Shown: piece by piece, positions 1-10,894 of the stretch | How the letters are laid out: the number at the start of each line of letters is the position of its first letter | How positions within the stretch are numbered: the stretch's first letter is position 1 | From: Xiphophorus maculatus | Lineage: Eukaryota > Chordata > Actinopteri > Cyprinodontiformes > Poeciliidae | Assembly (NCBI RefSeq): GCF_002775205.1 | Contig: NC_036461.1 | Span: forward strand, 8,841,015-8,905,014 | Reading direction: 5' to 3' | Length of the DNA: 64,000 nucleotides | The notes under the pieces: model-generated | What the model was told of the DNA's origin: nothing | Seen by the model: only the letters and a program-made list of their open reading frames with translations | Databases searched by the model: none | Position numbers and translations under genes: made by a program

Positions 1-3
1 TCT

Positions 4-43
4 TTAACTTGAACTTCCCTTGTGGTGGGGAAGTTCAAGTTAA
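4..43. repeat. Perfect inverted repeat, 16-bp arms
   Basis: The arm TTAACTTGAACTTCCC (4-19) is exactly complementary to 28-43, with an 8-nt loop. There is no T-tract or gene end beside it, so it is not a terminator in any bacterial sense. It is one of a series of short-loop hairpins in this window. Confidence 0.9.
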
Positions 44-384
44 TGAAAAACAAGCTGAGGAGATCTTTACTGAACAGCTGCTGTTATACTGAGGTTCAAC
101 TACACACAGATGGCGTTTGTTTACTAATTAACTGACTGATTTTAGGGAGGGGTATCAGAGGAAAGGGGGTGAACACAAATGCATGCCACACTTTTAAGAT
201 ATACTTTGTGTTGGCTTATCACTCAACTTCCCAAGACCTACGGTGAAGTTAGTAGTTGTACTGTGACAAACTGTGTTCTCAGTAGTTGTGCAAATCACTA
301 CCATGGTGCAACACTTGTGATGGGGAGAAAAATATATAAAAAAAGCTCCAATCGTTTTCAATGTCCTAGTAGAAAATGTCCTTG

Positions 385-421
385 AGATTTTCGTGGCTGA
401 GGCATCCGGCCACGAAAATCT
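385..421. repeat. Perfect inverted repeat, 13-bp arms
   Basis: The arm AGATTTTCGTGGC (385-397) is exactly complementary to 409-421, with an 11-nt loop. No transposon ends or target duplication are visible around it. Confidence 0.9.
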
Positions 422-1146
422 TAGAGATGCAGATGTTCCGATGGGAGGAAAGGATGTTGCTGCTCCAAAAGATCCTCCACTTCTAAATCATCCTCCTCAG
501 TTCCGGGTCATGTCACATGACTTCACAGCATCCACACAAAAAGTACCAGGTCCCTGCTAGACTGTATCAGTAATTTGGACAAAGTGGGCACGACGCTTTG
601 CTGTGATTTGCGGTCGGGTAAAACGATGTCTGGGATTGGTAGAGTCGGTCTGTCCTTATCACCGATCTCATCTATTGTTTTCTTTTTATCTGCGATGTAA
701 ACAGTTGGAAGACATTGCATTTAAAAAAAAACAAAACATTTCTTAAAAATATGTACTATTTTGTTAAGACGAAAGAGGCGACACAGAACCGTGTAATATA
801 GCGATGACGTGCATGATTTCTGCCGCTAAGAAGTAAATATATTTTTGGAAAATCGTGCAAAAATACATCATCTGGCTGCATCTGATCCACTCGGTCACTG
901 CAAAACATATAATTAGATGAATGCACGCACCCTTCATTGCGTGGGAATTATTGGTGGAATTACGTCTCTAACTGCATATGGCCGATATTATCATTATTTT
1001 CGCGATGAATTCGCATTTTGCCTTTGCCGTCTGCTAAATGTCACAGTGATGCTCCTTTTTTCTGAGTATGTAGGCCGGTGTGTTTGAGTCCGCCACCCCC
1101 TCCCCTCGATGGTACAGTCCTGGTTCATTCATAAAATTCTAGCAGG

Positions 1147-1156
1147 GCTTAATAGG
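1147..1156. promoter_or_regulatory. CArG-like box upstream of fos (possible SRE)
   Basis: GCTTAATAGG differs from the serum-response-factor consensus CC(A/T)6GG only in the first base and is followed by AGG, which could serve an ETS partner. It lies about 175 bp before the fos start codon. Serum response elements drive immediate-early fos transcription in vertebrates. Assignment here is inference from motif and position; I found no perfect CArG box nearby. Confidence 0.35.
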
Positions 1157-1184
1157 AGGGGCTTGCATTCAAGTCATCCAGTTA

Positions 1185-1200
1185 CCAGGTATATACCTGG
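1185..1200. promoter_or_regulatory. Palindrome containing a TATA-like core
   Basis: CCAGGTATATACCTGG is a perfect 16-bp palindrome with a TATATA centre, 129-144 bp upstream of the fos ATG. It could be the TATA element of the fos promoter, giving a short 5'UTR that includes the adjacent (TA)n tract. The TA repeat next to it offers other candidate TATA positions, so the assignment is weak. Confidence 0.3.
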
Positions 1201-1230
1201 AGAAAAGACACGCTCTCTGCCCAGCGGAAG

Positions 1231-1233
<3 letters not shown>

Positions 1234-1277
<44 letters not shown>
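1234..1277. repeat. (TA)n microsatellite in fos 5' region
   Basis: About 22 uninterrupted TA dinucleotides end roughly 50 bp before the fos start codon, in the core promoter or 5'UTR. The tract is likely to vary in length between individuals. Confidence 0.95.
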
Positions 1278-1280
<3 letters not shown>

Positions 1281-1328
1281 CATTGAGCAGGGCTCGTGTT
1301 GTGTTTTATTTTTTGTTTATTCACTCTG

Positions 1329-3504
1329 ATGTATAAAAACAACCAGACGCCTGATATGGATGCAGTCTCTCCAACCTTGCGGACAGAGTCTCCTGTCGGG
1401 ACGCTCTGCCAGAAGACGCCAGAAGAGGCGATCTCTCCAGCGTCTTCCTCGGAGAGCGGAGCCAAGGTATGAATGGCTTTGTTGATCATGTATATCACTG
1501 TTTTATAGCGGCAGGGGGAGGAGGAGGCGCTTTTACAAGCATATAAAACCGATTTTAATGAGATTCACATAATAAAAAAAACAAACCCGCGGCGCCCTGA
1601 TGCTTACATTTTTTTTAATCTTCGAGATGGTGGTTGGGGAGGGGAGGTGATTGATGGGATTTTTAATTAATTTGGATGCGCTAAAAATTTCAGCATTATA
1701 TTTTGACGCATTGATTGAAACAGATCCATGTGCCGAAGATGATTCGGCTGTATATGGCGCGTTGTTGTTGTGGTTCCGACGTCCAAGGACCAATTGTGAG
1801 CGTGTCGATGCAGCGGTTCATTGAGAAAAAATAAATAAATCCATTCAGGAGACTCCTCAGCAGCTCTGCGTCAGTGTTGACGTCAGGAACAATGATAAAG
1901 TCAAATATTGATCCGGAGAAGGCTATTTCTGGTGAGGGATATGTCAAAACAATACAACATCCAGGGCACCCTGTGTCTTCTGATCATATTGTAGGTTTTA
2001 ATGGTGGCAATGAGATCCTTTAAAAAAAAAAAAGAAAGGAAAGAAACATCAGTAATCTTTTGTCAATTTCATGTTTTTCAGGAGGTCAGCCAGGATATAA
2101 GTGCTCAGGACAATCCATTTGTTCCAACAGTTACAGCAATATCCTCCACCCCAGATTTCCAGTGGATGGTCCAGCCTACGATTATTACATCTGTCTCCCC
2201 GTCTCTGGGCAGCAAGCAAGCCAATGAACCGCAAAGCTCTCACCAGGCAACACCCAAAGCAGGCGGGAGCAAGGGAAAAAATGCTGCCAGAAAGGGGAAA
2301 ACAGAGCAGGTGAGAGTAGCTCAGATTAAGCCAATCTACAGTCCAACAGAGAAAAAGAGGCAGATATGTGAATTATACATGATGATGAGTTCCTTGTGCT
2401 CATCAGTGATGTTGTGTGCGCACTCCTCGACGGCTGTGTGCCTTCCTTAGGATGTCAATTTAAATTCAGGTCACAGCAAGTCTGCAACAATGATCTATTT
2501 TTAGACGCATTGCAGCGAAACATGCTTTTGCCCATTTTTCTTAGCTGTTTTTTCACGGCTTTAAGTGAGAATGGATGAAGTGGATGAGGAGATGCAGGCA
2601 GTAACTGAATCACTTTTTTCCTTCTCCAGTTGTCTCCAGAGGAGGAGGAGAAGAAGCGGATAAGACGGGAGAGGAATAAAATGGCTGCAGCAAAGTGTCG
2701 CAACAGACGGCGGGAGCTCACAGATACGCTGCAAGCTGTAAGTAAACAGTGAGGCATTTACTCAGCTGTCATTTGCACTTACTGCTGCGCGTTTGTCCAC
2801 GTGGATGATTTTGGATGTCGATCTTTCTGAAGGAGACCGACAAGCTGGAGGAGGAAAAAGCAGCCCTGGAGACGGAAATAGCCAACCTGCTCAAAGAGAA
2901 AGAGCGCCTCGAGTTTATCCTCGCCACACATAAATCAGTATGCCAGATCCCAGAGGAGCTGGAGTCCATTTTACAGGCTTCGGTGAGTTCCCCAGAGCTG
3001 CCTCCCAATCCAGATGAGGACAGGCTTCAGGATGAAGGCATCCAGGAAGCTCCTTCACTCCAGGACATGGACATCCCCAGTGATCCGTCCACAGCCATCT
3101 CTGGGAACTCCAATATCTTGCTGTGCGCCAACGCTGAAATCAACATCTCCGATCTGGAGCCCTCCCTGGACATTAAGGAGGGGCTACTAGACAATATCCT
3201 ACCCAGTCTGGAGGACAGAATCCCCATGGAGACGGCTCGATCAGTGCCAGACATAGATCTGAGCAGCTCCCTCGGCGTCTCGGACTGGGAGACCTTGTAT
3301 AAGTCTGTCTCCTGTGACCTGGAGCCTCTCAGCACTCCGGTGGTGACCTCCACCCCCACCTGCAGCAGCTACCTGTCTGTGTTCACGTTTGCGTGTCCCG
3401 AGCTGGACTCTCTGGCGGAGGAGGAACTGGACGGCCTTAAAGGTGGTCTGAGCAAGGCTGAATCCGTTGATATTCTGAACTCGCCAACGCTTCTCGCCTT
3501 ATAA
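1329..3504 (+). CDS. fosaa: c-Fos-type AP-1 bZIP transcription factor (likely fosaa)
   Basis: Immediate-early nuclear bZIP factor that dimerises with Jun proteins and binds AP-1 sites. Four coding exons: 1329-1466, 2082-2309, 2630-2737, 2833-3504. All junctions are phase 0 with GT/AG ends and the product is 381 aa, against 380 in human c-Fos. Exon 2 carries the family motif [16 protein letters not shown]. Exon 3 (residues 123-158) holds the basic region ([19 protein letters not shown]). Exon 4 opens with the leucine zipper ([20 protein letters not shown]). The C-terminus ends SPTLLAL as in c-Fos rather than Fosb or Fra proteins. Exon 1 (46 aa, rich in S, P and E) shows no clear match to mammalian Fos exon 1; it is placed by its ATG, size, phase and a good donor. 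The ERK-docking FxYP motif appears altered (see findings). The 'aa' rather than 'ab' paralogue is inferred from divergence and from the linked erg28 and ttll5; plain fos is the safe name. Confidence 0.9.
1878..1885. promoter_or_regulatory. Consensus CRE/ATF site in fos intron 1
   Basis: TGACGTCA, the perfect palindromic CREB/ATF site (also bound by some AP-1 dimers), lies in intron 1. Intron 1 of mammalian FOS contains intragenic control sequence, so a regulatory role is plausible, but occupancy is not shown by sequence. Confidence 0.5.
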
Positions 3505-4165
3505 TCCACAGAGAGAGGGACGAGATCTGCCTGATCTCTGTTTTTTGTTTTTTATTTTTTTTGTATTTGCAGGTACCTGACTTTAAAATGAAATCAACAA
3601 CATATGCCCAGATATGCTGTAACTGTTCAAGGAATACCTAAATGAATTGTCTTGTGTTTGACTGAGTATGCATATAAACTTTGTCCTGATACTTAGCCAA
3701 CAGAGTGATGTAGCTAAAAGCATGGCTGTTAATTCAACAAGAGGGACTGTCGATTTGGTTTTAAAAACGCATGCAGAGAAAATCCAAATAATTTTCAAAG
3801 CTTATTTATAGGTATTCATGATCTGTTAATAGATCTAAAGTGTACTGTGCAATTTGATGTATCTGTATGGTGTTTTTTGTGCCAAAAGTGTATTGATCGC
3901 TGTATGCATTTACATATTCATCCATACCTCAATGTCATCAGCTGTGCTTTGACCTCATCGTTGAAATGTTGAAAGTTTTCCATGAAAACATCCAGTGCTA
4001 TACACTATATATTAATATATATATATTATATCTATTGAGATGTAACTTTTATTTATTTTTTTACCTTTCAGATTTTGACTTATTTGTCAACATTTAAAAA
4101 AAAGAGAGCATTGATTGCTTATCTATGCTGCTGACTAATAATAATAAATCTATGTTCCCAATGGT
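3505..4165 (+). other. fos 3'UTR with AU-rich elements and poly(A) signal
   Basis: The stretch after the stop codon is very AU-rich. It contains the destabilising nonamer TTATTTATT at 4049-4057, a near-match TTATTTATA at 3802-3810 and other ATTTA cores, as expected of a rapidly decaying fos mRNA. An AATAAA at 4143-4148 is the first good poly(A) signal; a second lies near 4402. The exact cleavage site is inferred. Confidence 0.6.
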
Positions 4166-5559
4166 GTTTGCTGATGTTGAGAATTTTTTTTATCAACAAT
4201 TTTGATCTTTGTTTTTCAGAAAGAATTGGGTTTAAATTCTACAAAACAACTGCAAACATAAATATAAAAGTGCAAGTAAGACTCATAGTACCTTAGAAAG
4301 GTCTTTATGTCTGTTTAACATTTTATCGCCTTGCAAGCATAACTAATTGCATTTATTTGGATTTTATAGAAAAATGATTTCTAAGGAAGGAGAAACAAGT
4401 TAATAAAAGAGTGGCCTGAATATATATTCAACCCCATTTGAGTCAAAATGTATAAATAATTGTACATTTCAGGATGGGAATGTGAGATTTAAGTGTCATG
4501 TAATGTGGAAATAATTTAAGTTTATGTGGTGTTTGGAGATTTAAATGTTTATAAGTTGAGTATGATAGGGGCAGGAAATCATAAGCTCTTGTGTCTTTTA
4601 CCTGCTCCTTTCTGAACAGATAATGCAAAATTGCATGTCAATTGGGTATGATAATTTGTTTTAAGTTTTTTTTTTTTTTTTTTTACTTTTTATCTTTATA
4701 TTTTAGTTAAAGGTACAGCTACAAATCTGGAGGGTATGCCTGTACCAACTTAGCTCATCTCCTGACTTAAATGTAAGTCCAGCAATACCACAGAAACGTC
4801 TACAGTCTTCTGCTCTTGGAGGTACAGAAAATCAATGCTGAGGAAAATAAATGGCACTCCTGGATTGGGTGCTTTGTGAACTCCAACCAGCAGTCCAACC
4901 ATTGTGCTTTGGTATATTCCCAAGCTGCTTTTTAAAAAATATTTTATTTAAAAACACTGCGAAAAGGCAAGTTGTCCACAAATAACTTGGAGTTACATTC
5001 TACAAAAAGAGACATAAATTGCTGAATCTTGGAAATGATGGGGGTCCATGGTACTTTTCTTCAAAATGGCTTCCTTTTACACTTGTAAACAATAGAACCC
5101 CTTTTACATGAGCAAAAACAGATTCTTATTTTTGTTGTTTTGCCTTATTGCTCCCCCATGTGGTGTGCCATCCTGAGCAGAAAGCCACATTGTCTACTGC
5201 AGCGCCACAAGGTGTTCAAAACTTGAGCTCTAATCCAACTGGTTGAACTAGCAAACACGTTTTGTAACATAAAATCTTCTTAAAATACTCAAGTTTCTGG
5301 TTGCAACAGTGACGAAATCTTCAAAACCAGGGAGTGAACACGTCTTCGAGACAGTGTAGCCTGAGCTGCAATGGTTTCGCCGTAAAAACAGTAGTGCAGC
5401 CTCAGTTTCTTCTTGGTAGGAGCGGTTGTTACTTCCCCTCTTCCAGGCCCCCTCCTCCGAACCCCCCCTCTGCACTATGTCTACTTTTTTTCAACATCCC
5501 TGCTTACGTTTGCCTGGCATCGCTTGATTTCCGCATTCCCAAATCCTCCCAGATTGGGA
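4166..5559. other. fos-jdp2 intergenic sequence, no gene seen
   Basis: AT-rich sequence with a T-tract near 4668-4684. I see no conserved exon, RNA gene or complete transposon. Confidence 0.4.
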
Positions 5560-5830
5560 TCACGTTTAAAGTCGGGCTGATGCAACGATTTCCACTTTTT
5601 AAAATCTACTCCCGACCCTCGGCCGACCAGAAGAGAGGACATTTGTTGCACCTGGGATCAAAGTCAGGTCGGTAAAAGAAAACTTCGTATAAATAAAAAA
5701 AGAAAAGAAAGAGGAGAACTGAATGTTTCCCTGCGCACGCTGAGCCGCTGCTGGTTGGCGCGCCGCGGATTGGTTGCACAGACAGCCAGCAGCTCTGATG
5801 TTCTTGGTTATTCAGCGGCTTTTATGCTTT
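5560..5830 (+). promoter_or_regulatory. Candidate jdp2 promoter / 5' noncoding exon
   Basis: This segment is richer in G+C and CpG than its surroundings (for example TTGGCGCGCCGCGG near 5755-5768). It holds an inverted CCAAT box (ATTGG, 5769-5773) and TATAAATA near 5688. jdp2 genes have untranslated 5' exons, and the first recognisable coding exon here (8874-9091) begins with a splice acceptor, so an upstream exon must exist. This is the best-looking place, but no donor site can be assigned with confidence. Confidence 0.3.
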
Positions 5831-6594
5831 CCCCGAATTGCGGTGTTCAAAGTAGACCCGACTTCTTGCAGATCTTTGTCTCTCTTTTTTCTTTTTCGCT
5901 TTGCATGCTGTTTTTACTTGAATCACAGCGTGCAGCAACCCAGAACAGAATGTTCTCATTAATGGCACGCAGTGATGCTTAAAATACATTTGATCTGTTG
6001 CCATCCTGCACTATAAACGTTTCAGCAGGTAATTTAAGTGTTTGATAGAAAGACAAAGTTACATAAGAACACCAGAGCTGAAAAAAGGGACTTCCGCTTT
6101 CAAGTTGACCAATTCCGCAGCGGGGTATGCATGCAATGTGATCTTCCAAGAGGTGACTACACATGTTTAAGGCAAAGCATGAAATAAGATGGGGCTTTCC
6201 CAGGAAAAAAGAATGGCTTGGAGCAACGAGGAGCACTGAAATATTAATAACTGCCTTTGATTTTTAAGGAATAGTCTTAATGAAGGACGCTAAAAGCTAA
6301 AACAACGCTGCCTGCATCCAACACAGTAAACCATTCGAAAAGATCTGTGTGTGGCTTCACCTCAAACCGATGGTAACTTTTATTAAAAGGCTCTACCTTT
6401 GACCTTTTGCATATTTTGGGAGGAGTGTGGTTTTAAGCAAAAATGTCCAGCACAGTTCTACTTTCTCTTTTGGTCTGTTCTTAAGGGAAGTGCTGAACTG
6501 AAAGTTATATATTTCCATCTATGATGCACAAGTTTATCTGTCTTCACAGACCTTCAGATAAACCAGGCATTGTGCTTTGCAGAAACAAATTATG

Positions 6595-6790
6595 CATCTT
6601 TAACTTTTTCACATTACAGCCACAAGGTTCTGTGTGTTTCATTGGGACATACCAGGAAAAGTTTGTGTCAAACTTTGAATTGGATAGGTATTCAAATTTG
6701 TAAAGTGCTATGAATTCAGACCCCTTTAATTTGATGTCACATAAATTCCAGTGTAAACAATGTAGCATTGACCTGTTAAAAAAATGTATT
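6595..6790. mobile_element. Degraded Tc1-type element end
   Basis: It contains the motif CTTTTTCACATTACAGCCAC followed by a diverged TTGGGACATACC, recognisable as the terminal part of the Tc1-type family seen elsewhere in this window (33.8, 48.2, 57.6, 63.2 kb). Only one end is clear, so it looks like a truncated fossil. Confidence 0.5.
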
Positions 6791-6992
6791 AAGTAATGTA
6801 GTTATTTATATTTTTTGATCTACATGTGAAATACTAACACGGACTGAATATTACCTTGATTCTGGAAGGAAACTCAAGGACGCAATACAAATACAGATCA
6901 CGTTTGTCAGATTTTTATTTGTAAAACTATTTGAAAATCCTGCATTGTTTTCTTTCCACTTGACAGTTATACATTTAATTGTTTTAGTCTTA

Positions 6993-7180
6993 TCACATGG
7001 ATTGTAACTCCTGTCCTGGAGGGCCGATGTTCTGCGACTTTTTAATGTGTCTGTTGCTTCAACACATCTGAGTCAATTAATTTCAAGATTAGCAGGACTG
7101 TTGAAGATCTGACTGCATACTTAGATTTCTGAGCTAGCCAATTAAGACAGAAGAGACCGTCTTCATTCCTAAGCTTCTGA
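6993..7180. mobile_element. Fragment of a dispersed fish inverted-repeat element
   Basis: The run 'CTGTCCTGGAGGGCCG...TCTGCGACTTTTTAATGTGTC...CTTCAACACA' resembles a non-autonomous element common in teleost genomes whose ends are inverted copies of this text. Only one end is recognisable. Family assignment is from memory of the consensus, not a search. Confidence 0.45.
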
Positions 7181-7199
7181 ATTAAACAGAAGATAATGG

Positions 7200-8873
7200 G
7201 TGGATGGTGACCTTCTTCATCTCTGTCCTTACAGACTGTCAGGTGTGTCAGGACATCACAGGTTGCCTGATGTTGCCAGTTTATCCTGCAGTGTGGGATT
7301 AAATCTCTGTGTAAATTGACTTCAACCTGTTTTTTTGTTATTTTGACATTGACATGTATCTTGGAAATCCGCTGAGGTTGTGCTAATTTCCTGTGCGTTT
7401 TGCTCACACTGCTCAAGCAGCTCGGTTTCATGTTCTTGAACATTTAAACACCTATTTAACTTTTCACTGCCACATTTTTTGCCACCAATAACAAGAAAAC
7501 CTGTTTTCAGTGCACAACTCAAACACCAATTAGATTGTCACCTTCTTCTTTTTTAACACAGCAAATTATTTTAGTTTATTTTAACCACATTATGCTCGTC
7601 TCAGGCAGCCACATTCCTCTCTGCTTACATTAAGTCTCATAAAGAGGAAACCACAGTTAACTGGTATTTCTTGGCTTGCCTTCAGCTCTCGTTGGAATAA
7701 GGAGGAATTTGTTCGAGTCTGGTTATGCACCGTTATTCATTCTTCTTTTCATCTCTTGGGACTAAATAAGGCAACTTTTTGCCAAGATCTTGTGAATGGT
7801 TGTACATTAATCCCCCCCCCCCAAAAAGAAAATCAGGGAAATAATAATAACTGAACAGCAGCCTCTGCATCCTGCTTCTCTAACAGACTAGTTATTCATC
7901 ACTGAGAGGTGAGTCAAGCAGCCTAGAATGCAACTTTCTCAAAGCTGTTAGACATACTGTTCAAATTAAACACATTTTAGCTTCATTTTCAAGAATTTTA
8001 CATTTTCTACTTGGATACAGTTTGTTATTTGAAAAGGACAAAAATCCGATTTGGAGTGAAGGAAGCCTATTGTAAATTTGTATCTTGTGTACTTAATATG
8101 TGTTGCCTAAACAATTCATATTGTTTGTTATATGCCAAAAAAGAGCAGAGGAAATACATATTTAAAGGCACAAAATGAGGAAAATTCATTCCTCCAACAC
8201 TGGCTTTTCACTGCATGTCTTCTGGCTACATGAGGCCACATTTGAACTCCCTCCTGAAAAAAAAAACAATGCCAGTTTTTATTATGGTAAAATCAAGAGG
8301 GTTCATTTAGGGTTTTGGAAGTATTAAAACCAAAACCATGATCAGTGATTGTATAAAGCCGAGTAAGTACCCATGACCTTGTTTTCTTTTACATTTATGA
8401 GCTATCTCTGATATAGAGGTGCATACCAGACTTTCAGACAAGCATAAAAAGATCTGAAATCATTTTGTAGGATAATGACTGGTATTTTATAACAGTGTGG
8501 TTGGACACACTTATCTGCATTGGGGTTGTTTATTGGAAATATAAAATGCATCGTAAAACTGTTGAGCAGCTTAAATTTTCTATTCACCAATAATAAACAT
8601 GAGTTATTTGTGGAAGAATACAATCTTATGAAGAAAGTATAATTCAATGGAATCTTTAATGGTGTTTAAAGACATTAAACATAATACAGTTCTTATCCAA
8701 ATGTATTGCTGATTAAAATATGATTTAATGCCTTGTGAGTGTCCACTTTTATTGTTAAAAAATATCTTGGTTGTCTGCTCTCATGCAGCTGTAAAAATAA
8801 CAGCATTTTGGTTTTTTTTTGTTTTTGCTTGCATCTGGTCATTTCTCCCATTTTCCTCCTTTGCCTCCCGTAG
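7200..8873. other. Sequence before the jdp2 coding exon, no gene seen
   Basis: AT-rich, probably part of the 5' intron of jdp2. A short C-run lies near 7812. No conserved coding exon or RNA gene was recognised. Confidence 0.4.
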
Positions 8874-8899
8874 CTGTGGTCAAGGCCGAGCCTGACGCA

Positions 8900-10894
8900 A
8901 TGCCGGGACAAATCCCAGATCCCTCTGTGACAGCGGGCGCACTGCCCAGCCTGGGCCCGCTGGCTGGGATCTCCGCCACCACGCTGACGGACAAGCTGAG
9001 GTTTGGCGATCTCCACGACATCGGAACAATGTTGTCACCCCTGCTTTTCCTGGACACTCTGGGAAAGAGGCCTGTAGTCATCAAAACTGAGGTACTGGAC
9101 AATCTCAGCGACTTTTGCCTTTTCAGATTTTCTGATGTGTTTGTACTAATTTCAACCACTGAAAGTAGCACAGAATAAGAAGATGCAACATAAAAAATTT
9201 CGTGCAGTTACTTTAAAAAGTGACATAAGGCACTTGTCCATGTTTCTTACAATAGAAACCACAAATCCTGATGTGTTTATGTAACCGAGAGACAAAAAGT
9301 GTAACTTGAGTTGCACACCAGCTAAACTTTGAGGCTATTTGATTTGATAAAACTCCAGGGCAAAACAGCACAAATGAATTTAAAGTGGAACTTGGCTTCT
9401 ATTTTCTGTAGAGTGTGCTGCTAAAGTATTCAGTACTCTCTATTTTTTGGTCCGTTTACAACCACAGACCTCTGTGAATTGTATAGACTTTGTGTGGTTG
9501 CCCAGAGCATAGTAGCTTAAGATATTCCACAAACAAAAAATGCCCTTTTTTGTGTCAGTACTTTGTAGATCCACCTTTTGCTGCAATTACAGGTGCACGT
9601 CTTTTGGGATGTGCCTCAACAAGCTTCACTCATTTAGAGAAGGACGTTTTTCTCATTTTTTCCCTTACAAAACAGCTCAAGCTCAGTCAGATTGAAGGGA
9701 AATGTACATGTTCAAGTCTTGCCAATATGAACTTTGACTGGGACATTCTGAAGTGTGAATGTGGTGTGCTCTTACTCAGTCTGCATGTTTATGATTGCGT
9801 TTTTGGAGATCTTCTGTTGGAATATGAAATCTGAAGTATTTTTGCACTACTTTGTGTTGGTCAATCACATAAATTCCTACAAAAATGATGGTAGGATGGA
9901 TGGATGCCTTTCTGCAGCGGTCATTTGGCGAGTGGTGGGTTACATGTTGGACAGATCACCAGTCCATCCGGGGCAGGCTCTGTTCATGCGATCTGTATCT
10001 TTACATTATGTCTTACTCTTTAGTGGCATCTGGTGGATGTATCAGAACATGGCCAATAAAATAAATAGTTTGCAAAAAACGCTTGGTGTTAATTATACAG
10101 CACAGAAAATAGCACAATATTGAATCTATGCAACGTTTTTATTATCCAGAGATTTTTAACTGTTAATTTCAAGTCTTACTGGTTTAAGCTAAAAATTGTA
10201 AATCCAAAATTATTGAGTGTGCAATGAGCTAGACCTTTTGCACAACTTTATATTATAGAGACATATTTAATTTTAATGTTGATTTGCGACCCTGGACACT
10301 GCCTTACTATGCAATTTCGTTTGATTTTCATCTTCCTTCAGTACACCATCTGAAATTTCTCCCCTATTTCTACGGTTGAATTTCAACTGTGCCAATCAGC
10401 AAACAGAAGTAGGAGTTGTAAATGATGACATTAACTTTCTGCACTATTGTAGAATTGCTGGTTTGATAAATCAGTTGAATTACGGTCTTGTGTTCTTTTC
10501 CTGTGTTGTTCCATAGAGAGATGAAGAGGAAGAGAGGAGGAAACGAAGGCGAGAGAAAAACAAAGTGGCTGCAGCTCGATGTCGAAACAAAAAGAAGGAG
10601 AGAACAGACTATCTACAAAAGGTGAGACTTGTTTACAGCACTATTCTACAGTTTAACCATTATTTTTTTTCTAAATGTAAAGTAACATTCTTCTCTTTGG
10701 TCTCCCAGGAGTCAGAACGATTAGAGATGTTAAACTCTGACCTTAAAGCCCAGATTGAGGAGCTGAGACTGGAGCGCCAGCAGCTCATCCTCATGCTTAA
10801 CCGGCACCGCCCCACATGCATCGTCAGGACGGACAGCATCAAAACCCCAGAGAGCGAGGCGAACCCCCTGCTGCAGCAGCTGGAGGCCAAGTGA
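8900..10894 (+). CDS. jdp2: Jun dimerization protein 2 (bZIP AP-1 repressor)
   Basis: Nuclear bZIP protein that pairs with Jun and ATF family members and mostly represses AP-1/CRE targets. Coding exons 8900-9091, 10517-10621 and 10709-10894, all phase 0, give 160 aa (human 163). The N-terminus MPGQIPDPSV is the JDP2 signature and fixes the start. Residues 65-99 carry the basic region (RRKRRREKNKVAAARCRNKK). Exon 3 carries the zipper (ESERLEMLNSDLKAQIEELR) and the tail HRPTCIVRTDS...TPESEANPLL, which is nearly invariant in JDP2/ATF3 proteins. The exon containing the ATG begins at an acceptor at 8873|8874, so the 5'UTR is spliced. The frame stays open from the acceptor to the ATG (VVKAEPDA), leaving room for an N-terminally longer isoform. 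jdp2 beside fos is the conserved vertebrate arrangement. Whether it is 'a' or 'b' of the teleost pair is unresolved. Confidence 0.95.
9420..9880. mobile_element. Decayed non-autonomous DNA transposon in jdp2 intron
   Basis: Between jdp2 coding exons 1 and 2. It has phrases typical of a widespread fish element: 'CAGTACTTTGTAGATCCACC', 'TTTGCTGCAATTAC', 'TTTGACTGGGACATTCTGA', and a terminal 'TTTGTGTTGGTCAATCACAT'. The open frames across it are interrupted and have no transposase motif. Confidence 0.55.
9890..9990. repeat. Short dispersed repeat fragment
   Basis: The text 'GGACAGATCACCAGTCCATC' with 'GGTGGGTTACATGTT' is the reverse-orientation relative of the fragment at 22965-23035 (CTGGTGACCTGTCCAGGGTG). 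Both are pieces of a high-copy fish retroelement tail; the family name is not assigned. Confidence 0.5.

Larger units (their letters stand above)
1..1140. other. fos upstream intergenic region
   Basis: I see no convincing coding exon here. The short open frames have no recognisable domain and no splice context. The stretch contains two strong hairpins (4-43 and 385-421, listed separately). It is otherwise AT-rich unique-looking sequence that probably carries distal fos control elements. Confidence 0.5.

Noticed and set aside
2001..2450. A 149-codon open frame in the fos gene
   Set aside because: Only 2082-2309 is coding (fos exon 2); the ends are intron sequence read through splice sites.
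9490..10123. Two long open frames in the jdp2 intron
   Set aside because: They run across decayed transposon and dispersed-repeat sequence with no transposase motif.
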